A stretch of DNA of 64,000 nucleotides from NCBI RefSeq assembly GCF_000648615.1, contig NZ_JFZC01000041.1, positions 1-64,000 of the forward strand. Reading direction: 5' to 3'. Under the pieces are notes generated by a model that saw only the letters and a program-made list of their open reading frames with translations, was not told where the DNA came from and searched no databases. Position numbers and translations under genes: made by a program. Positions 42,835-53,079 of this stretch are shown here, in pieces; within the stretch, counting starts at the first letter, position 1; every line of letters begins with the position of its first letter. The stretch is from Sporolactobacillus terrae DSM 11697. Its GTDB lineage: Bacteria; Bacillota; Bacilli; Bacillales; Sporolactobacillaceae.

Positions 42835-43413
42835 ATGGATCAAACAGAGAAGCGACTGATTAAAAAGGTTAAAAAAAGAGATCATCAGGCTTTTGCCCTA
42901 CTCGTTGAACGGTATAAAAACAGTGTGTTTGCCATCTGTCTGCGTATGGTAGGCCAGGTACAGGAAGCAGAGGATTTGTCACAGGAGGCTTTTATTCGCG
43001 CCTATAACCATATCGACCAGTATGATCAGGAGCGAAAATTTTCAACGTGGCTGTTTCGGATCGCAACGAATCTGTCGATCGACTTTTTGCGTCGCAGAAA
43101 GAACACGGTTTCTCTTGATGCGTCTGTACCGGGGACGGAGGAGCTGACTTTAAACGCCATTCTCCCGGACGAAGGCGAGCATCCTGAGGAGCGCATCTTA
43201 CGCAAAGAGACTGAAGCGTTCGTACAGCATGAGATTGACAAACTGCCGGAGAAATACCGGTCAGCAGTGGTACTGAAATATATTGAAGATTTAAGCTTGA
43301 AGGAAATCAGTGAAATTATGGAAATTCCAGTTGGAACAGTGAAGACACGAATTCACCGTGGCCGAGAAATGCTGAGAAAAAATATGACGGTCAAGGGAGG
43401 CAAACAAACGTGA
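42835..43413 (+). CDS. sigW: ECF sigma factor SigW
   Basis: 192 residues: sigma region 2 (about 20-90; RMVGQVQEAEDLSQEAFIRAYNHIDQY) and region 4 (about 130-182; LPEKYRSAVVLKYIEDLSLKEISEIMEIPVGTVKTRIHRGREMLR). Strongly similar in layout to B. subtilis SigW (187 residues), which directs envelope-stress and antimicrobial-resistance genes. Overlaps the anti-sigma gene as GTGA. The promoter at 42778 indicates autoregulation. Confidence 0.93.
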   Translation: MDQTEKRLIKKVKKRDHQAFALLVERYKNSVFAICLRMVGQVQEAEDLSQEAFIRAYNHIDQYDQERKFSTWLFRIATNLSIDFLRRRKNTVSLDASVPGTEELTLNAILPDEGEHPEERILRKETEAFVQHEIDKLPEKYRSAVVLKYIEDLSLKEISEIMEIPVGTVKTRIHRGREMLRKNMTVKGGKQT

Positions 43414-43793
43414 GCTGCTCAAGTGTAAAATATCTTTCATTAATGAATAAAGTATTGGATCAAGAAGCTACAGATCAAGAGAAACAGCAATTGTTTGAGC
43501 ATTTGGCGAGTTGCGATACATGCCGAATTCATTTTAATGAACTTAAGGCGTCGACCGAGCTGCTTCGCCGACTTGCCCACCCGCAATTGCCGGCTGTATT
43601 TACGAAAACTGTGTTAGAACAATTGCCCCCTGAGAAACGTCACGCAATCCGGCGCTGGGGCAGCCAACATCCGGTGCTTACAACGATGGCGATTTGCGTG
43701 GTACCGATGTCACTGGTAATGATTGGTGCCCGCCGGCAAGTGCGCGAAAAAAATAATTATGTTCTAATCAAAGGTTTGGGGGATCAAACCTGA
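43410..43793 (+). CDS. rsiW: Anti-sigma factor RsiW, short form
   Basis: 127 residues. N-terminal zinc-binding anti-sigma domain with HLASCDTC (H-x3-C-x2-C, about 31-38), one membrane helix (about 89-107; VLTTMAICVVPMSLVMIG) and only about 20 residues beyond it. B. subtilis RsiW is 208 residues with a longer extracellular part that is cut by PrsW. The GTG start follows GGGAGG and overlaps sigW. Function as SigW inhibitor is likely; the short exterior suggests a modified release mechanism. Confidence 0.85.
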   Translation: MSCSSVKYLSLMNKVLDQEATDQEKQQLFEHLASCDTCRIHFNELKASTELLRRLAHPQLPAVFTKTVLEQLPPEKRHAIRRWGSQHPVLTTMAICVVPMSLVMIGARRQVREKNNYVLIKGLGDQT

Positions 43794-43955
43794 CCAGCTT
43801 GTTTCATTTTTTCAAAAGTGTGTCATAGATATAGAACGATTCAGTATAAAATCTGATTCGAACTTAAGATTGGATGTTTAAGTCGGAATGATCGAGTAAA
43901 ACTAAGATGGTCGGTACGAATTGAGAACGATGGTTGATTTGGAGGATGAAAAGCG

Positions 43956-44774
43956 ATGCCTTTGTGGACTCATATTAACATATTGAACTACTTAACAGAC
44001 ATCATCGACATTTTGATTGTCACTTATGTGATCTACAAAGTGATTATGATTATTCGAGGCACAAAGGCAGTCCAGTTGGCAAAAGGGATCCTTGTGATCG
44101 TTGCTGTGTGGTTTCTAAGCAGCTTGTTTCAACTGCGTACGCTGGAATGGATCTTGAACAATGCGATTACCTACGGATTGTTCGCGATCATTGTTATTTT
44201 TCAACCGGAGCTGCGCCGTTTGCTCGAGCAGCTTGGACGCGGACGCTTATTTTCCAGAGGGACCCAGGTTGAGGAAGAACATAAGCAAATGGCCGATGCT
44301 ATTGTTAAGGCAACCTCCTATATGGCCAAGCGGCGGATCGGCGCCCTTATGTCGATTGAACGCAAGACGGGACTTAATGAATATATCGAGACAGGGATTC
44401 AGCTTAATGGGAATTTGACTTCACAACTGCTTATCAATATCTTTATCCCGAATACGCCGCTTCATGATGGCGCTGTCATTATCCGCGGTACAGAGGTTGT
44501 CGCTGCCGCCTGCTACCTGCCGCTGTCCGAGAGTCCGTTTATCTCAAAGGAACTAGGGACAAGGCATCGTGCGGCGATGGGGGTCAGCGAAGTCACCGAC
44601 TCATTGACGGTCGTTGTTTCAGAAGAAACGGGCGGAATCACCGTGACCAAAAACGGCGAGATGTTCCGTGAGATTAGCGAGGAACGCTTGCAGGAAATGC
44701 TTCAACATGAGCTGGACGAGTCGGATAATCAGTCGCCGGTTCGCTGGAATTGGAGAGGAAAGCACAATGGATAA
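43956..44774 (+). CDS. cdaA: Diadenylate cyclase CdaA
   Basis: 272 residues: three N-terminal membrane helices (about 10-85) and a DAC domain with DGA at 171-173 and RHR at 203-205. It makes the essential second messenger c-di-AMP from ATP, which controls potassium and osmolyte transport and wall homeostasis. GGAGGATG precedes the ATG. It overlaps cdaR by 8 bp and is followed by glmM, the conserved cdaA-cdaR-glmM order. Confidence 0.95.
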   Translation: MPLWTHINILNYLTDIIDILIVTYVIYKVIMIIRGTKAVQLAKGILVIVAVWFLSSLFQLRTLEWILNNAITYGLFAIIVIFQPELRRLLEQLGRGRLFSRGTQVEEEHKQMADAIVKATSYMAKRRIGALMSIERKTGLNEYIETGIQLNGNLTSQLLINIFIPNTPLHDGAVIIRGTEVVAAACYLPLSESPFISKELGTRHRAAMGVSEVTDSLTVVVSEETGGITVTKNGEMFREISEERLQEMLQHELDESDNQSPVRWNWRGKHNG

Positions 44775-46125
44775 ACTATTTAATAACAATTGGTTGGTTA
44801 AAATTATATCCTTTGTTCTCGCTCTAATGCTGTATGGGGTTGTTTCCGCCGGAGACGGCGGAAACGCGCCGGGATCAACAGCCAATGTGGCGGTTAACCC
44901 TACCCAGCAAACGACAGTCGTGAATGAGAAGCTGGCGATCCGCTATGATGAAAGCCAATATGTGGTCAGTGGTGCACCGCAAACAATTAATGTGCATTTG
45001 AACGGTTCCAATGAGTCGATTCTTAAAGCGAAGCTTCCGAGCACCAAAAGTGTTTACTTGGATCTGACCGGCATGAAACCTGGTACCTATGACGCTCAAG
45101 TACACACACGCGGTTTCCCCTCCGGATTAACGGTCCTCCCATCGCCAAAGACGGTTCGCGTCACCATTCAAAAAAAGACGAGCAAAGAGCTCCCGGTTGG
45201 TGTAGACGTCTTGAACAAAGATGCGTTAGCGGACGGCTACTCAATCGGCGATCCGGCGATTGACACGAAGACGGTTACCGTTACCGGTGGTGAGAATACT
45301 GTGGATTCCATTGCCTTTATCAAAGGTGTGGTCGACGTTAAAAATGCGGCGGATACCGTAGACAAAATGATCAGCCTTCATGCGTATAATAACAACGGCG
45401 ATCAGGTTGATGTCACGATCAAGCCATCATCGATTCATGTCCGGGTACCGATTGAGCAGGTTTTGAAAAAATTACCTATTAAAACGGAAACAACCGGGAC
45501 ACCGGCAAAGGGATACGCGGTTTCCTCGGTGGAACAATCGACAAACGAAGTCGCTGTGACCGCACAGGACAGTGAAGCACTTAATCGAATTAAAGCGCTC
45601 GATCCTTTGTCTGTTTCCGTTGATGGATTGAAAAAAGATAAAACATTTTCTGTATCTGTACCGGTACCCTCTGACGCAGAGTCTGTAGATCCTGAGAAGA
45701 TTGAGGTCACGGTTCATATTGAACGTGAAGACAGCGATGAAACAAGTGCCGAGTCAGAAGATCGCTCCGCTGATTCAAGTACGGCAGCAGTAAATTCAGA
45801 AAGCGCGGATTCAAGCGCCGATTCAACTTCTAATTCGAGTACGGACAAACAAACAAAAGATTTTACGAATATCCCAATTAAGGTCACTGGACTTGAGAAC
45901 GGCAAAACCGCCTCTTTTGTTAAGGACGATCAGGTAGCTGTTTCTGTTTCCGGAACAGAAGACGATTTGAATCAGCTGACAAAAAATGATTTGGAAGCGG
46001 AAGTGGATCTAAGCGGCCTTGATTCAGGGACACACAAAGTACCGGTCACCGCGGTCACCGTCAACTTGTCAGATAAATATAAGATAAAGACACTTCCGGA
46101 GACCGTCAGTGTGCGTATTAGTTAA
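44767..46125 (+). CDS. cdaR: CdaR, YbbR-domain regulator of CdaA
   Basis: 452 residues: one N-terminal membrane helix (about 9-27), three YbbR domains, a Ser/Thr/Asp-rich linker at roughly residues 325-360, then a fourth YbbR-type domain. CdaR binds CdaA outside the membrane and adjusts c-di-AMP synthesis. The ATG at 44767 overlaps cdaA and follows GGAGAGG. The low-complexity linker is unusual in the middle of the domain array. Confidence 0.92.
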   Translation: MDKLFNNNWLVKIISFVLALMLYGVVSAGDGGNAPGSTANVAVNPTQQTTVVNEKLAIRYDESQYVVSGAPQTINVHLNGSNESILKAKLPSTKSVYLDLTGMKPGTYDAQVHTRGFPSGLTVLPSPKTVRVTIQKKTSKELPVGVDVLNKDALADGYSIGDPAIDTKTVTVTGGENTVDSIAFIKGVVDVKNAADTVDKMISLHAYNNNGDQVDVTIKPSSIHVRVPIEQVLKKLPIKTETTGTPAKGYAVSSVEQSTNEVAVTAQDSEALNRIKALDPLSVSVDGLKKDKTFSVSVPVPSDAESVDPEKIEVTVHIEREDSDETSAESEDRSADSSTAAVNSESADSSADSTSNSSTDKQTKDFTNIPIKVTGLENGKTASFVKDDQVAVSVSGTEDDLNQLTKNDLEAEVDLSGLDSGTHKVPVTAVTVNLSDKYKIKTLPETVSVRIS

Positions 46126-46235
46126 CGAATAGGGTTCTTTGTGTAGGGGATGAAACACCCTTTGACAGAATTCAATCCTGAGTTTAAAATAAAGCGGCGG
46201 AATTTGGACGAGGAAAGATAGGAGCGATTGATATT

Positions 46236-47591
46236 ATGGCAAAGTACTTTGGAACGGATGGAGTCAGAGGCATTGCAAATCTCGGTTTGACACCCGAATT
46301 AGCATTTAAGTTGGGTCGGGCCGGCGGTTACGCATTAACGAAGACGACTGAGCATCCGAAGGTTCTGGTTGGCCGGGATACGCGCATTTCCGGTTATATG
46401 CTCGAAAGTGCGCTTATTTCCGGTTTGCTCTCCATTGGCGTCGAAGTTATGCGGCTGGGAGTTGTCTCAACGCCAGGTGTCGCTTACTTAACGAAAGCCA
46501 TGGATGCCAGCGCCGGTATCATGATCTCTGCATCACATAATCCGGTCGAAGACAATGGCATTAAATTTTTTGGCAGCGATGGTTTCAAGTTAAGCGACGA
46601 AGTGGAAGCAACCATTGAAACCCTGCTGGCAAAAGACAAAGATGATCTGCCTCGGCCAATTGGCGGCGATCTGGGCGTCTCCAGTGACTACTTTGAAGGT
46701 GGTCAGAAATACCTTCAATTTCTGAAGCAAACGATTCAAGAGGAAGACTTTTCAACCTTCAAGATTGCCTTGGATTGCGCGCACGGATCAACGAGTGCAC
46801 TCGCACCGCATCTTTTTGCTGATTTAGAAGCAGACATTGTAACGATTGGGACATCACCGAACGGGAAGAACATTAATGCCGGTGTCGGATCAACGCATCC
46901 GGAAGCCTTGTCGGCGCTGGTCGTTGAAAAAGCAGCCGATGTTGGTTTAGCCTTTGACGGCGATGGTGACCGTTTGATTGCTGTCGATGAACTTGGCAAT
47001 ATCATTGACGGCGATAAGATTATGTACATCTGCGCAACGTATTTAAAATCAAAAGGACGCTTGACGAAAGATACATTAGTAACAACTGTGATGAGTAATC
47101 TTGGTTTATACAAGGCACTTCAAACACAGCAAATTGAAACGAAGCAGACGAAAGTCGGCGACCGGTATGTTATGGAAGAAATGCGTGATGGTGGTTATGT
47201 ACTCGGCGGAGAGCAATCCGGACACATTATCTTCCTTGAGCATTCAACCACCGGCGACGGCATGCTGACGGCGCTTCAGCTCGTGAACATCATGAAAGTA
47301 ACCGGCAAAAAGCTGTCCGAACTCGCTGCGGGTGTGAAAACCTACCCACAGAAGTTGGTCAACATCAAAGTTGCCGACAAGTTCCACGTCACCGAAAATC
47401 CTGAAGTAGCTGCGGTAATTAAGGATGTAGAAACGGATATGGCTGGTGACGGGCGCGTACTTGTACGGCCATCAGGAACAGAATCCTTGATCCGCGTTAT
47501 GGCTGAGGCTCCAACTGAGGAAGTCTGCGATGCCTACGTGGAACGGATCGCGCAAAAAGTTGTTGAAGCGATCGGCGGAGAGATTCAATAA
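46236..47591 (+). CDS. glmM: Phosphoglucosamine mutase GlmM
   Basis: 451 residues. The phosphoserine loop ISASHNP has Ser100; the metal-binding DGDGDR motif (about 241-246) and the sugar-binding GGEQSGH (about 325-331) are intact, as is the C-terminal [12 protein letters not shown] phosphate-binding loop. It converts glucosamine 6-phosphate to glucosamine 1-phosphate for UDP-GlcNAc. GlmM also inhibits CdaA in relatives, which fits the shared operon. Confidence 0.96.
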   Translation: MAKYFGTDGVRGIANLGLTPELAFKLGRAGGYALTKTTEHPKVLVGRDTRISGYMLESALISGLLSIGVEVMRLGVVSTPGVAYLTKAMDASAGIMISASHNPVEDNGIKFFGSDGFKLSDEVEATIETLLAKDKDDLPRPIGGDLGVSSDYFEGGQKYLQFLKQTIQEEDFSTFKIALDCAHGSTSALAPHLFADLEADIVTIGTSPNGKNINAGVGSTHPEALSALVVEKAADVGLAFDGDGDRLIAVDELGNIIDGDKIMYICATYLKSKGRLTKDTLVTTVMSNLGLYKALQTQQIETKQTKVGDRYVMEEMRDGGYVLGGEQSGHIIFLEHSTTGDGMLTALQLVNIMKVTGKKLSELAAGVKTYPQKLVNIKVADKFHVTENPEVAAVIKDVETDMAGDGRVLVRPSGTESLIRVMAEAPTEEVCDAYVERIAQKVVEAIGGEIQ

Positions 47592-47805
47592 CACGGATCA
47601 GCAGCAGTCAGGGTCAAGGTTGACTGAATCAACCGTATATCAGAGTGAACGTAAGGAACCAAGGCCAGCCCAGTTTTCTGAATAAAAGGTGTGAACACCA
47701 TGATTTTCGCTGTGTGCGCCAATATTATTTTAAAGCGGTTACGGGACGGCCCTGTGCTGCATAGATATACCATGTAAGTTCAAAGAACTCCATGCTCAAA
47801 AAGGA

Positions 47806-47834
47806 TTGACGCGCCTTTTTGTTTCAAGTAATAT
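47806..47834 (+). promoter_or_regulatory. Sigma-A promoter for the glmS ribozyme/glmS transcript
   Basis: TTGACG at 47806-47811 and TAATAT at 47829-47834 with a 17-bp spacer. The start site would lie near 47841, about 44 nt upstream of the ribozyme cleavage site. Confidence 0.7.
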
Positions 47835-47875
47835 GTGGTTGTAACTCAAGAAGGAAAGTGAGGATTGGGACAACT

Positions 47876-48046
47876 GAATAGAAAGCGCCTGGACTATTCC
47901 AAAGGACGGAGAAAGACCGGAATAGTTGACGAGGAGGAGGTTAATCGAATCATTCGGCGGATGCCTCTCGGTATGCTTGCAACCGTGAGCACAGACCCAA
48001 AACAGGAAGGCAACTTTCTGGACAGAAGCTGTGCTGCAAGCGCATA
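47876..48046 (+). ncRNA. glmS ribozyme (glucosamine-6-phosphate-activated)
   Basis: The conserved core is readable: the cleavage region AAAGCGCC (cut between A47884 and G47885), AGTTGACGAGGAGGAGGTT, ATCGAATCATTCGGCGG, ATGCCTCTCGGT, CAGACCCAAAACAGG and AACTTTCTGGACAGAAGC. The ribozyme self-cleaves the glmS mRNA when glucosamine 6-phosphate is abundant, exposing it to RNase J. It lies 100-270 nt upstream of glmS, as in other Bacillales. The short frames across it are not genes. Confidence 0.95.
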
Positions 48047-48143
48047 GGCAAGAAAAATAAAAAACAAGTGGGGCAAGACTGCCCTATTCATGATGGTTAT
48101 TGCATCTTAATATGCATCTTGCCTCACAAGGAGGACATTTCCT

Positions 48144-49949
48144 ATGTGTGGTATTGTAGGTTACATTGGTAACGAAGATGCACGTGACATTTTGCTTAAG
48201 GGACTCAGCAATCTCGAATACCGCGGCTATGATTCAGCCGGCATTGCCCTGCTTAATGATGACGGTGTTCATGTATTTAAGGAAAAAGGACGGATCGCCG
48301 TTCTGCGCAATTCGGTAGATCCGGCGGTACATGCGACACTCGGCATAGGCCATACACGTTGGGCAACACACGGCCAGCCGAACAAACGCAATGCGCACCC
48401 GCACCAGAGTGCGTCCGGCCGTTTCACACTTGTTCACAACGGCGTGATCGAAAACTACGCACAATTGAAGGCAGATTATCTGACAGGTGTCACGTTGAAA
48501 AGCGAGACAGACACGGAAGTCGTCGTTCAATTGATCGAAAAGTTTGCCGATCAAGGACTTGGCACCGAAGAAGCACTGCGGAAAACACTGAAGCTGCTCG
48601 ACGGCTCTTATGCATTTGCGTTGGTTGATGCAAAGGATGACGCAACGCTGTATGTTGCAAAGAATAAAAGTCCGCTCTTAATCGGTCTTGGCGAAGGATT
48701 CAATGTTGTTGCCAGCGATGCAACGGCAATGATCCAAAAAACGAAGCGTTATGTCGAACTGATGGATGAAGAAATCGTTATTCTGAAGCGCGACAGCTAT
48801 ACGATTAAGGATCTTGACGGAACGGTCACAACGCGCAAGCCGTATACGGTTTCCTTTGATGCAAATGATACGGAAAAAGGCGCTTACCCGCATTATATGC
48901 TGAAGGAAATCGATGAACAGCCAGCCGTGATGCGCCGCCTGCTGCAGGAATACAGCAGCACGGACGGTAAAATCACGCTCGATCCGACGATCACGAGCGC
49001 GATCAACGATGCTGATCGAATCTACATCATTGCCTGCGGCACGAGCTACCATGCCGGACTCGCCGGTAAGCATTTACTTGAGACCGTTGCCGGTATACCA
49101 ACGGAAGTGCATATTTCCAGTGAATTTTCCTATAATATGCCGCTTCTGTCGAAAAAGCCGCTATTCATCTTCATTTCCCAGAGCGGGGAGACGGCCGACA
49201 GCCGCGCTGTGCTGGTCAAAGTCAAGAAGCTCGGCTATCCGACACTGACCATGACCAACGTCGAAGGCTCTACACTGTATCGTGAAGCAGATCACAAAAT
49301 GCTGCTCTTTGCCGGTCCGGAAATTGCGGTTGCTTCAACCAAAGCCTATACAGCGATGATTGCTGTTTTCGCCTTCATGTCGGTAGCTGCTGCACAAAAG
49401 AAAGGGACTAAGCTCGGCTTCGATCTCGTTCATGAACTGAGCCTTGCTGCTCAAGGCATGGAACAAATGATCGATGAGAAAGCGCAGCTCAAAGAAGTGG
49501 CACGCGAGTACCTCTCGATTACGCGCAACGCTTTCTACATCGGACGCGCGCTCGACTACTATGTCTGCATGGAAGCTGCGCTGAAGCTGAAAGAAGTCTC
49601 CTACATTCAAGCAGAAGGTTTTGCCGGCGGTGAGCTCAAGCACGGAACGATTGCGCTGATCGAAGAAGGTACACCGGTATTCGCTTATGCGACCCAGCAA
49701 AAAGTCAACAACAGCATTCGCAGCAATGTTGAAGAGGTTGCCGCACGCGGCGCCCACACGTGCATCATCAGCATGGACGGAGTCACGAATCAAAAAGGCG
49801 ACCGAATCGTACTCCCGAACGTGCATCCAGTCCTAGCACCACTTGTTTGCGCCGTTCCCCTGCAGCTAATTGCGTACTACGCAGCCCTGCAGAACGAATG
49901 CGATGTCGATAAACCACGTAACCTAGCAAAATCAGTTACGGTGGAATAA
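48144..49949 (+). CDS. glmS: Glutamine-fructose-6-phosphate aminotransferase GlmS
   Basis: 601 residues. Class II glutamine amidotransferase domain with Cys2 (MCGIVGYIG) as nucleophile, then two SIS isomerase domains (about 280-430 and 455-590) with [21 protein letters not shown] and a C-terminal [12 protein letters not shown]. It makes glucosamine 6-phosphate, the first step of UDP-GlcNAc synthesis. AAGGAGG precedes the ATG. Controlled by the upstream ribozyme. Confidence 0.97.
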   Translation: MCGIVGYIGNEDARDILLKGLSNLEYRGYDSAGIALLNDDGVHVFKEKGRIAVLRNSVDPAVHATLGIGHTRWATHGQPNKRNAHPHQSASGRFTLVHNGVIENYAQLKADYLTGVTLKSETDTEVVVQLIEKFADQGLGTEEALRKTLKLLDGSYAFALVDAKDDATLYVAKNKSPLLIGLGEGFNVVASDATAMIQKTKRYVELMDEEIVILKRDSYTIKDLDGTVTTRKPYTVSFDANDTEKGAYPHYMLKEIDEQPAVMRRLLQEYSSTDGKITLDPTITSAINDADRIYIIACGTSYHAGLAGKHLLETVAGIPTEVHISSEFSYNMPLLSKKPLFIFISQSGETADSRAVLVKVKKLGYPTLTMTNVEGSTLYREADHKMLLFAGPEIAVASTKAYTAMIAVFAFMSVAAAQKKGTKLGFDLVHELSLAAQGMEQMIDEKAQLKEVAREYLSITRNAFYIGRALDYYVCMEAALKLKEVSYIQAEGFAGGELKHGTIALIEEGTPVFAYATQQKVNNSIRSNVEEVAARGAHTCIISMDGVTNQKGDRIVLPNVHPVLAPLVCAVPLQLIAYYAALQNECDVDKPRNLAKSVTVE

Positions 49950-49955
49950 AAATAG

Positions 49956-49996
49956 AAACAGGCAAGTACATACTCGTGTACTTGCCTGTTTTTTTG
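49956..49996 (+). terminator. Terminator after glmS
   Basis: Stem AAACAGGCAAGTACA/TGTACTTGCCTGTTT and a T7 tail. Confidence 0.93.
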
Positions 49997-50050
49997 TTTT
50001 TGATAAATAGGATTGCGTTCTTAAAGAAGCAGTGGTCGCGGAGCTACGTT

Positions 50051-50098
<48 letters not shown>

Positions 50099-50283
50099 TC
50101 TACTATGGTGGTGGGTATTGTTCACGGTAGGATCGGACAGAACTCCCCTCTTCTCACCATTACGATTTATCCATCAACTGCGTACAACCGTCTGCTTTTT
50201 TAATTATCAGTTGTACCGTCCAAAAAAAGTTCTTTACTGTACCTGATGAATAAGTTGGTAAATGAATTGAATAGTGTAATATT

Positions 50284-50314
50284 GAACATGGCATTTTAGT
50301 CCATGTTTTTTTGT
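50284..50314 (+). terminator. Terminator-like hairpin
   Basis: AACATGG/CCATGTT stem with a 9-nt loop and a T-rich tail, in a gene-free stretch between the tRNA remnant and the TetR pseudogene. Confidence 0.5.
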
Positions 50315-50377
50315 GAAGAGATGCTCACAAGAGATGTAAGTGAAAATTGATTTTCTAAAAAATTTTCGAATCAAGGT

Positions 50378-50897
50378 TCAGATCAATTTTTGAATGCTTC
50401 GAATAATTCCTGTTTGTCTGTCGACAGAAAAACTTTCTTCTGAATTTAAATAGTATTTACCTGTTGTGATGGCTATGTTTACAAGAATTTCAATTTCTAA
50501 TGGATCGGTTACTTTTGCGTGCTTTTTCAAATTGACTGACTAATAATTTAGAGAACTCCTCCTCGAAATCAAATTCTTCAGTATGAATGGTAAATAGTGC
50601 TTTTAAAAGTCGAACATTTTCTTTTTTCTTAAGAAAAGAATCGATTAAGCTGTTTAATCTTATATTTGTGCCTATCAACCGTTGATCCAACAGCAATTTA
50701 TATCTTTTTAAAACCTGGACTGCTAATTTCTGAGCCAAGTCATATTTATCTAAATAATGGGCATAAAACGTTTTACGGTTTATTTGCGCCTTATTTGCAA
50801 TTTCACTAACAGTTACCCTTGAAAAGCCTTCGGTAAGTGTCAATTCAACAAAAATATCTTCAATCCATTTAATCGTTCGTTCACTACGTAAATCCAT
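50378..50897 (-). pseudogene. TetR-family regulator with a frameshift
   Basis: The first 125 or so residues encode a TetR HTH (VSEIANKAQINRKTFYAHYLDKYDLAQKL) and part of the ligand domain. The frame then runs to an early stop at 50490. The next frame continues sensibly (KVTDPLEIEILVNIAITTGK ... QTGIIRSIQKLI) to a stop at 50378. One extra A/T in the T5 run at 50523-50527 explains the break; corrected length is about 172 residues, normal for the family. It may be a true mutation or a sequencing error. It is divergent from the YhgE-like gene. Confidence 0.75.
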
Positions 50898-51077
50898 AAC
50901 TTTTCCTCCATTACCTATGTTTACGAAACAATTTAATCAAAAGTGTGGCATAGATCTCAAATACGCAACTTCTGACCATTTTATTTTAAACGTAGCCGGT
51001 TAGAATAAAAAATGTCAAGCAAGGAGGTCTTAAGATCAGTCATCTACGCGACACGACCAAAAGGAGGATACTGTTAA

Positions 51078-52355
51078 ATGAAAAACAAATTAATTTGGGT
51101 TATTCCCATTGTAGCATCTCTAATCTTAATGGTTTTATCTACGGCTTTTTATCCGGCCTATAATCCTAAAGCTAAAAATATACCTTTAGCTGTTGTTAAT
51201 AATGATCATGGAGTAGAAGCTCAGGGTAGTGAAATCAATATTGGGAAACAATTAGTTGATACGATGACTTCAAGCAAAAATGGTAATAATACAATAGAAT
51301 GGCATAAGATAAAGAATGAAAAAGAGTTAACTAAAGGTCTGAAAAATAAAGAATATGTCGGTGCCATTATTATTGACAAAAACTTTTCTCAAAACGCCAT
51401 GAGCTACAGTCAAAGCATTATCATAAAGCAGAAGCAAGCTGAAATGAAAGAAAAGATAGACTCAGGTCAGTTAAGTAAAGAACAAATTGAAAAAATGAAA
51501 GAGCAAGTATCACAAAGCTCTGAAAATCAACTAAGTAAACCACAGAATGCGGAAATAAAGATTGTAGCAAACGAGGGCGCAAACCCACAATTAGCACAAG
51601 CTGCTACGCAGATACTAAGTGGAATGACGACTAAAATCAATGAACAAATCAGTAATCAAAACATTCAAATTTTATCAGATCATAATATTGATGTACCCGG
51701 GTCGGATATAAGGAGCTTAAAAGACCCAATCAAAGTTGATAGTCAATCCATTAATAAGATTAAAGAACATCAGGCGAGCGGTAATGCGCAAGGCGTTATG
51801 TTTACGCCCATTTGGTTAGCTTCAATGATTATATCTGTTTTGACTTTCTTCGTTTTTAGAAATAATGATAAATTATTGAGTACAAAACAGAAAAGTAAAA
51901 ACGCAATCTTATTACCAATCGGAATGATTGTTTCAAGTTTTATTGGTGGATTTGTCTATGTCTACTATACAGATTGGGTTATGAGCTTCGACTTTAATCA
52001 GCCGGCTATAACTGCAGTATATATATCATTTGCTATAGTAGGATTTTCATCATTACTTGTTGGAATCATGTCTTGGATTGGGTTGGCAACAATTCCAATT
52101 TTTATCCTATTCCTATTCTTTACAATACAATCTGTAATGTTACCAAAACAAATGATTCCTGAATTTTATCAAAACTATATTGTTCCATGGAATCCATTTG
52201 GACACTATATGTCAACGTTAAGGGATATTCTGTACACAGGAGCTGACTTAACAAGTAATGGAACAATCTGGATGTTCCTCATCTTTACGATTCTAGGATT
52301 AGGATCATTGATTATAGCAACTTATGCTAAGAAGAAGAGCATCGACATTAAGTAA
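51078..52355 (+). CDS. YhgE/Pip-like ABC-2-type membrane protein
   Basis: 425 residues. One N-terminal helix (about 5-25), a long extracytoplasmic region (about 30-240; AVVNNDHGVEAQGSEINIGKQ; coiled Lys/Glu/Gln-rich segment about 120-160), then five C-terminal helices (about 245-420). This layout belongs to YhgE/Pip and DUF3533-type proteins, linked to export, phage adsorption and ESX/type VII systems. AAAGGAGGAT precedes the ATG. Codon use is AT-rich compared with neighbours. A TetR-type gene is divergent, a common pairing. Confidence 0.78.
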   Translation: MKNKLIWVIPIVASLILMVLSTAFYPAYNPKAKNIPLAVVNNDHGVEAQGSEINIGKQLVDTMTSSKNGNNTIEWHKIKNEKELTKGLKNKEYVGAIIIDKNFSQNAMSYSQSIIIKQKQAEMKEKIDSGQLSKEQIEKMKEQVSQSSENQLSKPQNAEIKIVANEGANPQLAQAATQILSGMTTKINEQISNQNIQILSDHNIDVPGSDIRSLKDPIKVDSQSINKIKEHQASGNAQGVMFTPIWLASMIISVLTFFVFRNNDKLLSTKQKSKNAILLPIGMIVSSFIGGFVYVYYTDWVMSFDFNQPAITAVYISFAIVGFSSLLVGIMSWIGLATIPIFILFLFFTIQSVMLPKQMIPEFYQNYIVPWNPFGHYMSTLRDILYTGADLTSNGTIWMFLIFTILGLGSLIIATYAKKKSIDIK

Positions 52356-52414
52356 ATACGAAACGTGTAATAATGGTATAAACCTGAAAAGTAAATAATT
52401 ATTATTTGAAACAG

Positions 52415-52447
52415 CCGCATTTTTCAATGGAAAAATGCGGTTTCTTC
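52415..52447 (+). terminator. Terminator after the YhgE-like gene
   Basis: 11-bp stem CCGCATTTTTC/GAAAAATGCGG with AATG loop and a TTTCTTCT tail. Confidence 0.85.
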
Positions 52448-52509
52448 TGTCTTTTGTAGTTAATAAAACGTATTATCGTTTACAGCTATATCTGAACGAT
52501 AAATCACAG

Positions 52510-53073
52510 TTATTTCAACATCGCCAGCACTTCGTCAGTTGTTCGGACTTTACCGATTCGCGGGAAAATATGGGTGATGCAGTGATCATGTTCTTCTTTA
52601 GTTGATGCAGTCATCGCATCTTCGACAAAGATTTGCTGATAGGCGCGCGCATATGCTTCCCGCGCGGTCGTATCAACACCAATACCGGTTGAAATACCGC
52701 ATAATACAAGGGTATCAATGCCGCGGCGACGCAGCTGCAAATCTAAGTCGGTTCCAAAAAAAGCGCCCCATTGCCGTTTGGTTATTCGGTAGGTCTTTTG
52801 AAAAGCATCCAGCTCAGGTACATAATGATCCCATCCATCAGGAAATCCCGATGCGGATCGATTTGCATCGGTTTGCGGAACAAACCAATCCTTTCCATCA
52901 AAGGAAGAGACGCGTACAAGTGCAACAAAGGCCCCATTTTTCGTAAATGTGTTCATCAGTTTCGTTGTCTTTTCCACGACTTGTGCACCTGTGTATGGGG
53001 CATGCTGACTGTTGACAATCCCATTCTGCAGGTCAATAACGACTAAGGCTGTCTTATCTTTATTCATTTTCAT
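52510..53073 (-). CDS. Isochorismatase-family cysteine hydrolase
   Basis: 187 residues with the catalytic triad Asp14 (VVIDLQNG), Lys99 (TKRQWGAF) and Cys125 ([18 protein letters not shown]). Members hydrolyse isochorismate, nicotinamide or N-carbamoyl compounds; the substrate is not evident. AAGGAG precedes the ATG. It lies 6 bp downstream of an MFS transporter gene in the same orientation, so the two are probably co-transcribed. Confidence 0.9.
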   Translation of the reverse strand: MKMNKDKTALVVIDLQNGIVNSQHAPYTGAQVVEKTTKLMNTFTKNGAFVALVRVSSFDGKDWFVPQTDANRSASGFPDGWDHYVPELDAFQKTYRITKRQWGAFFGTDLDLQLRRRGIDTLVLCGISTGIGVDTTAREAYARAYQQIFVEDAMTASTKEEHDHCITHIFPRIGKVRTTDEVLAMLK

Positions 53074-53079
53074 CGCTCC

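Noticed and set aside
47865-48091. Two short frames (60 and 65 codons) over the glmS leader
   Set aside because: They overlap the glmS ribozyme, whose conserved core explains the sequence.
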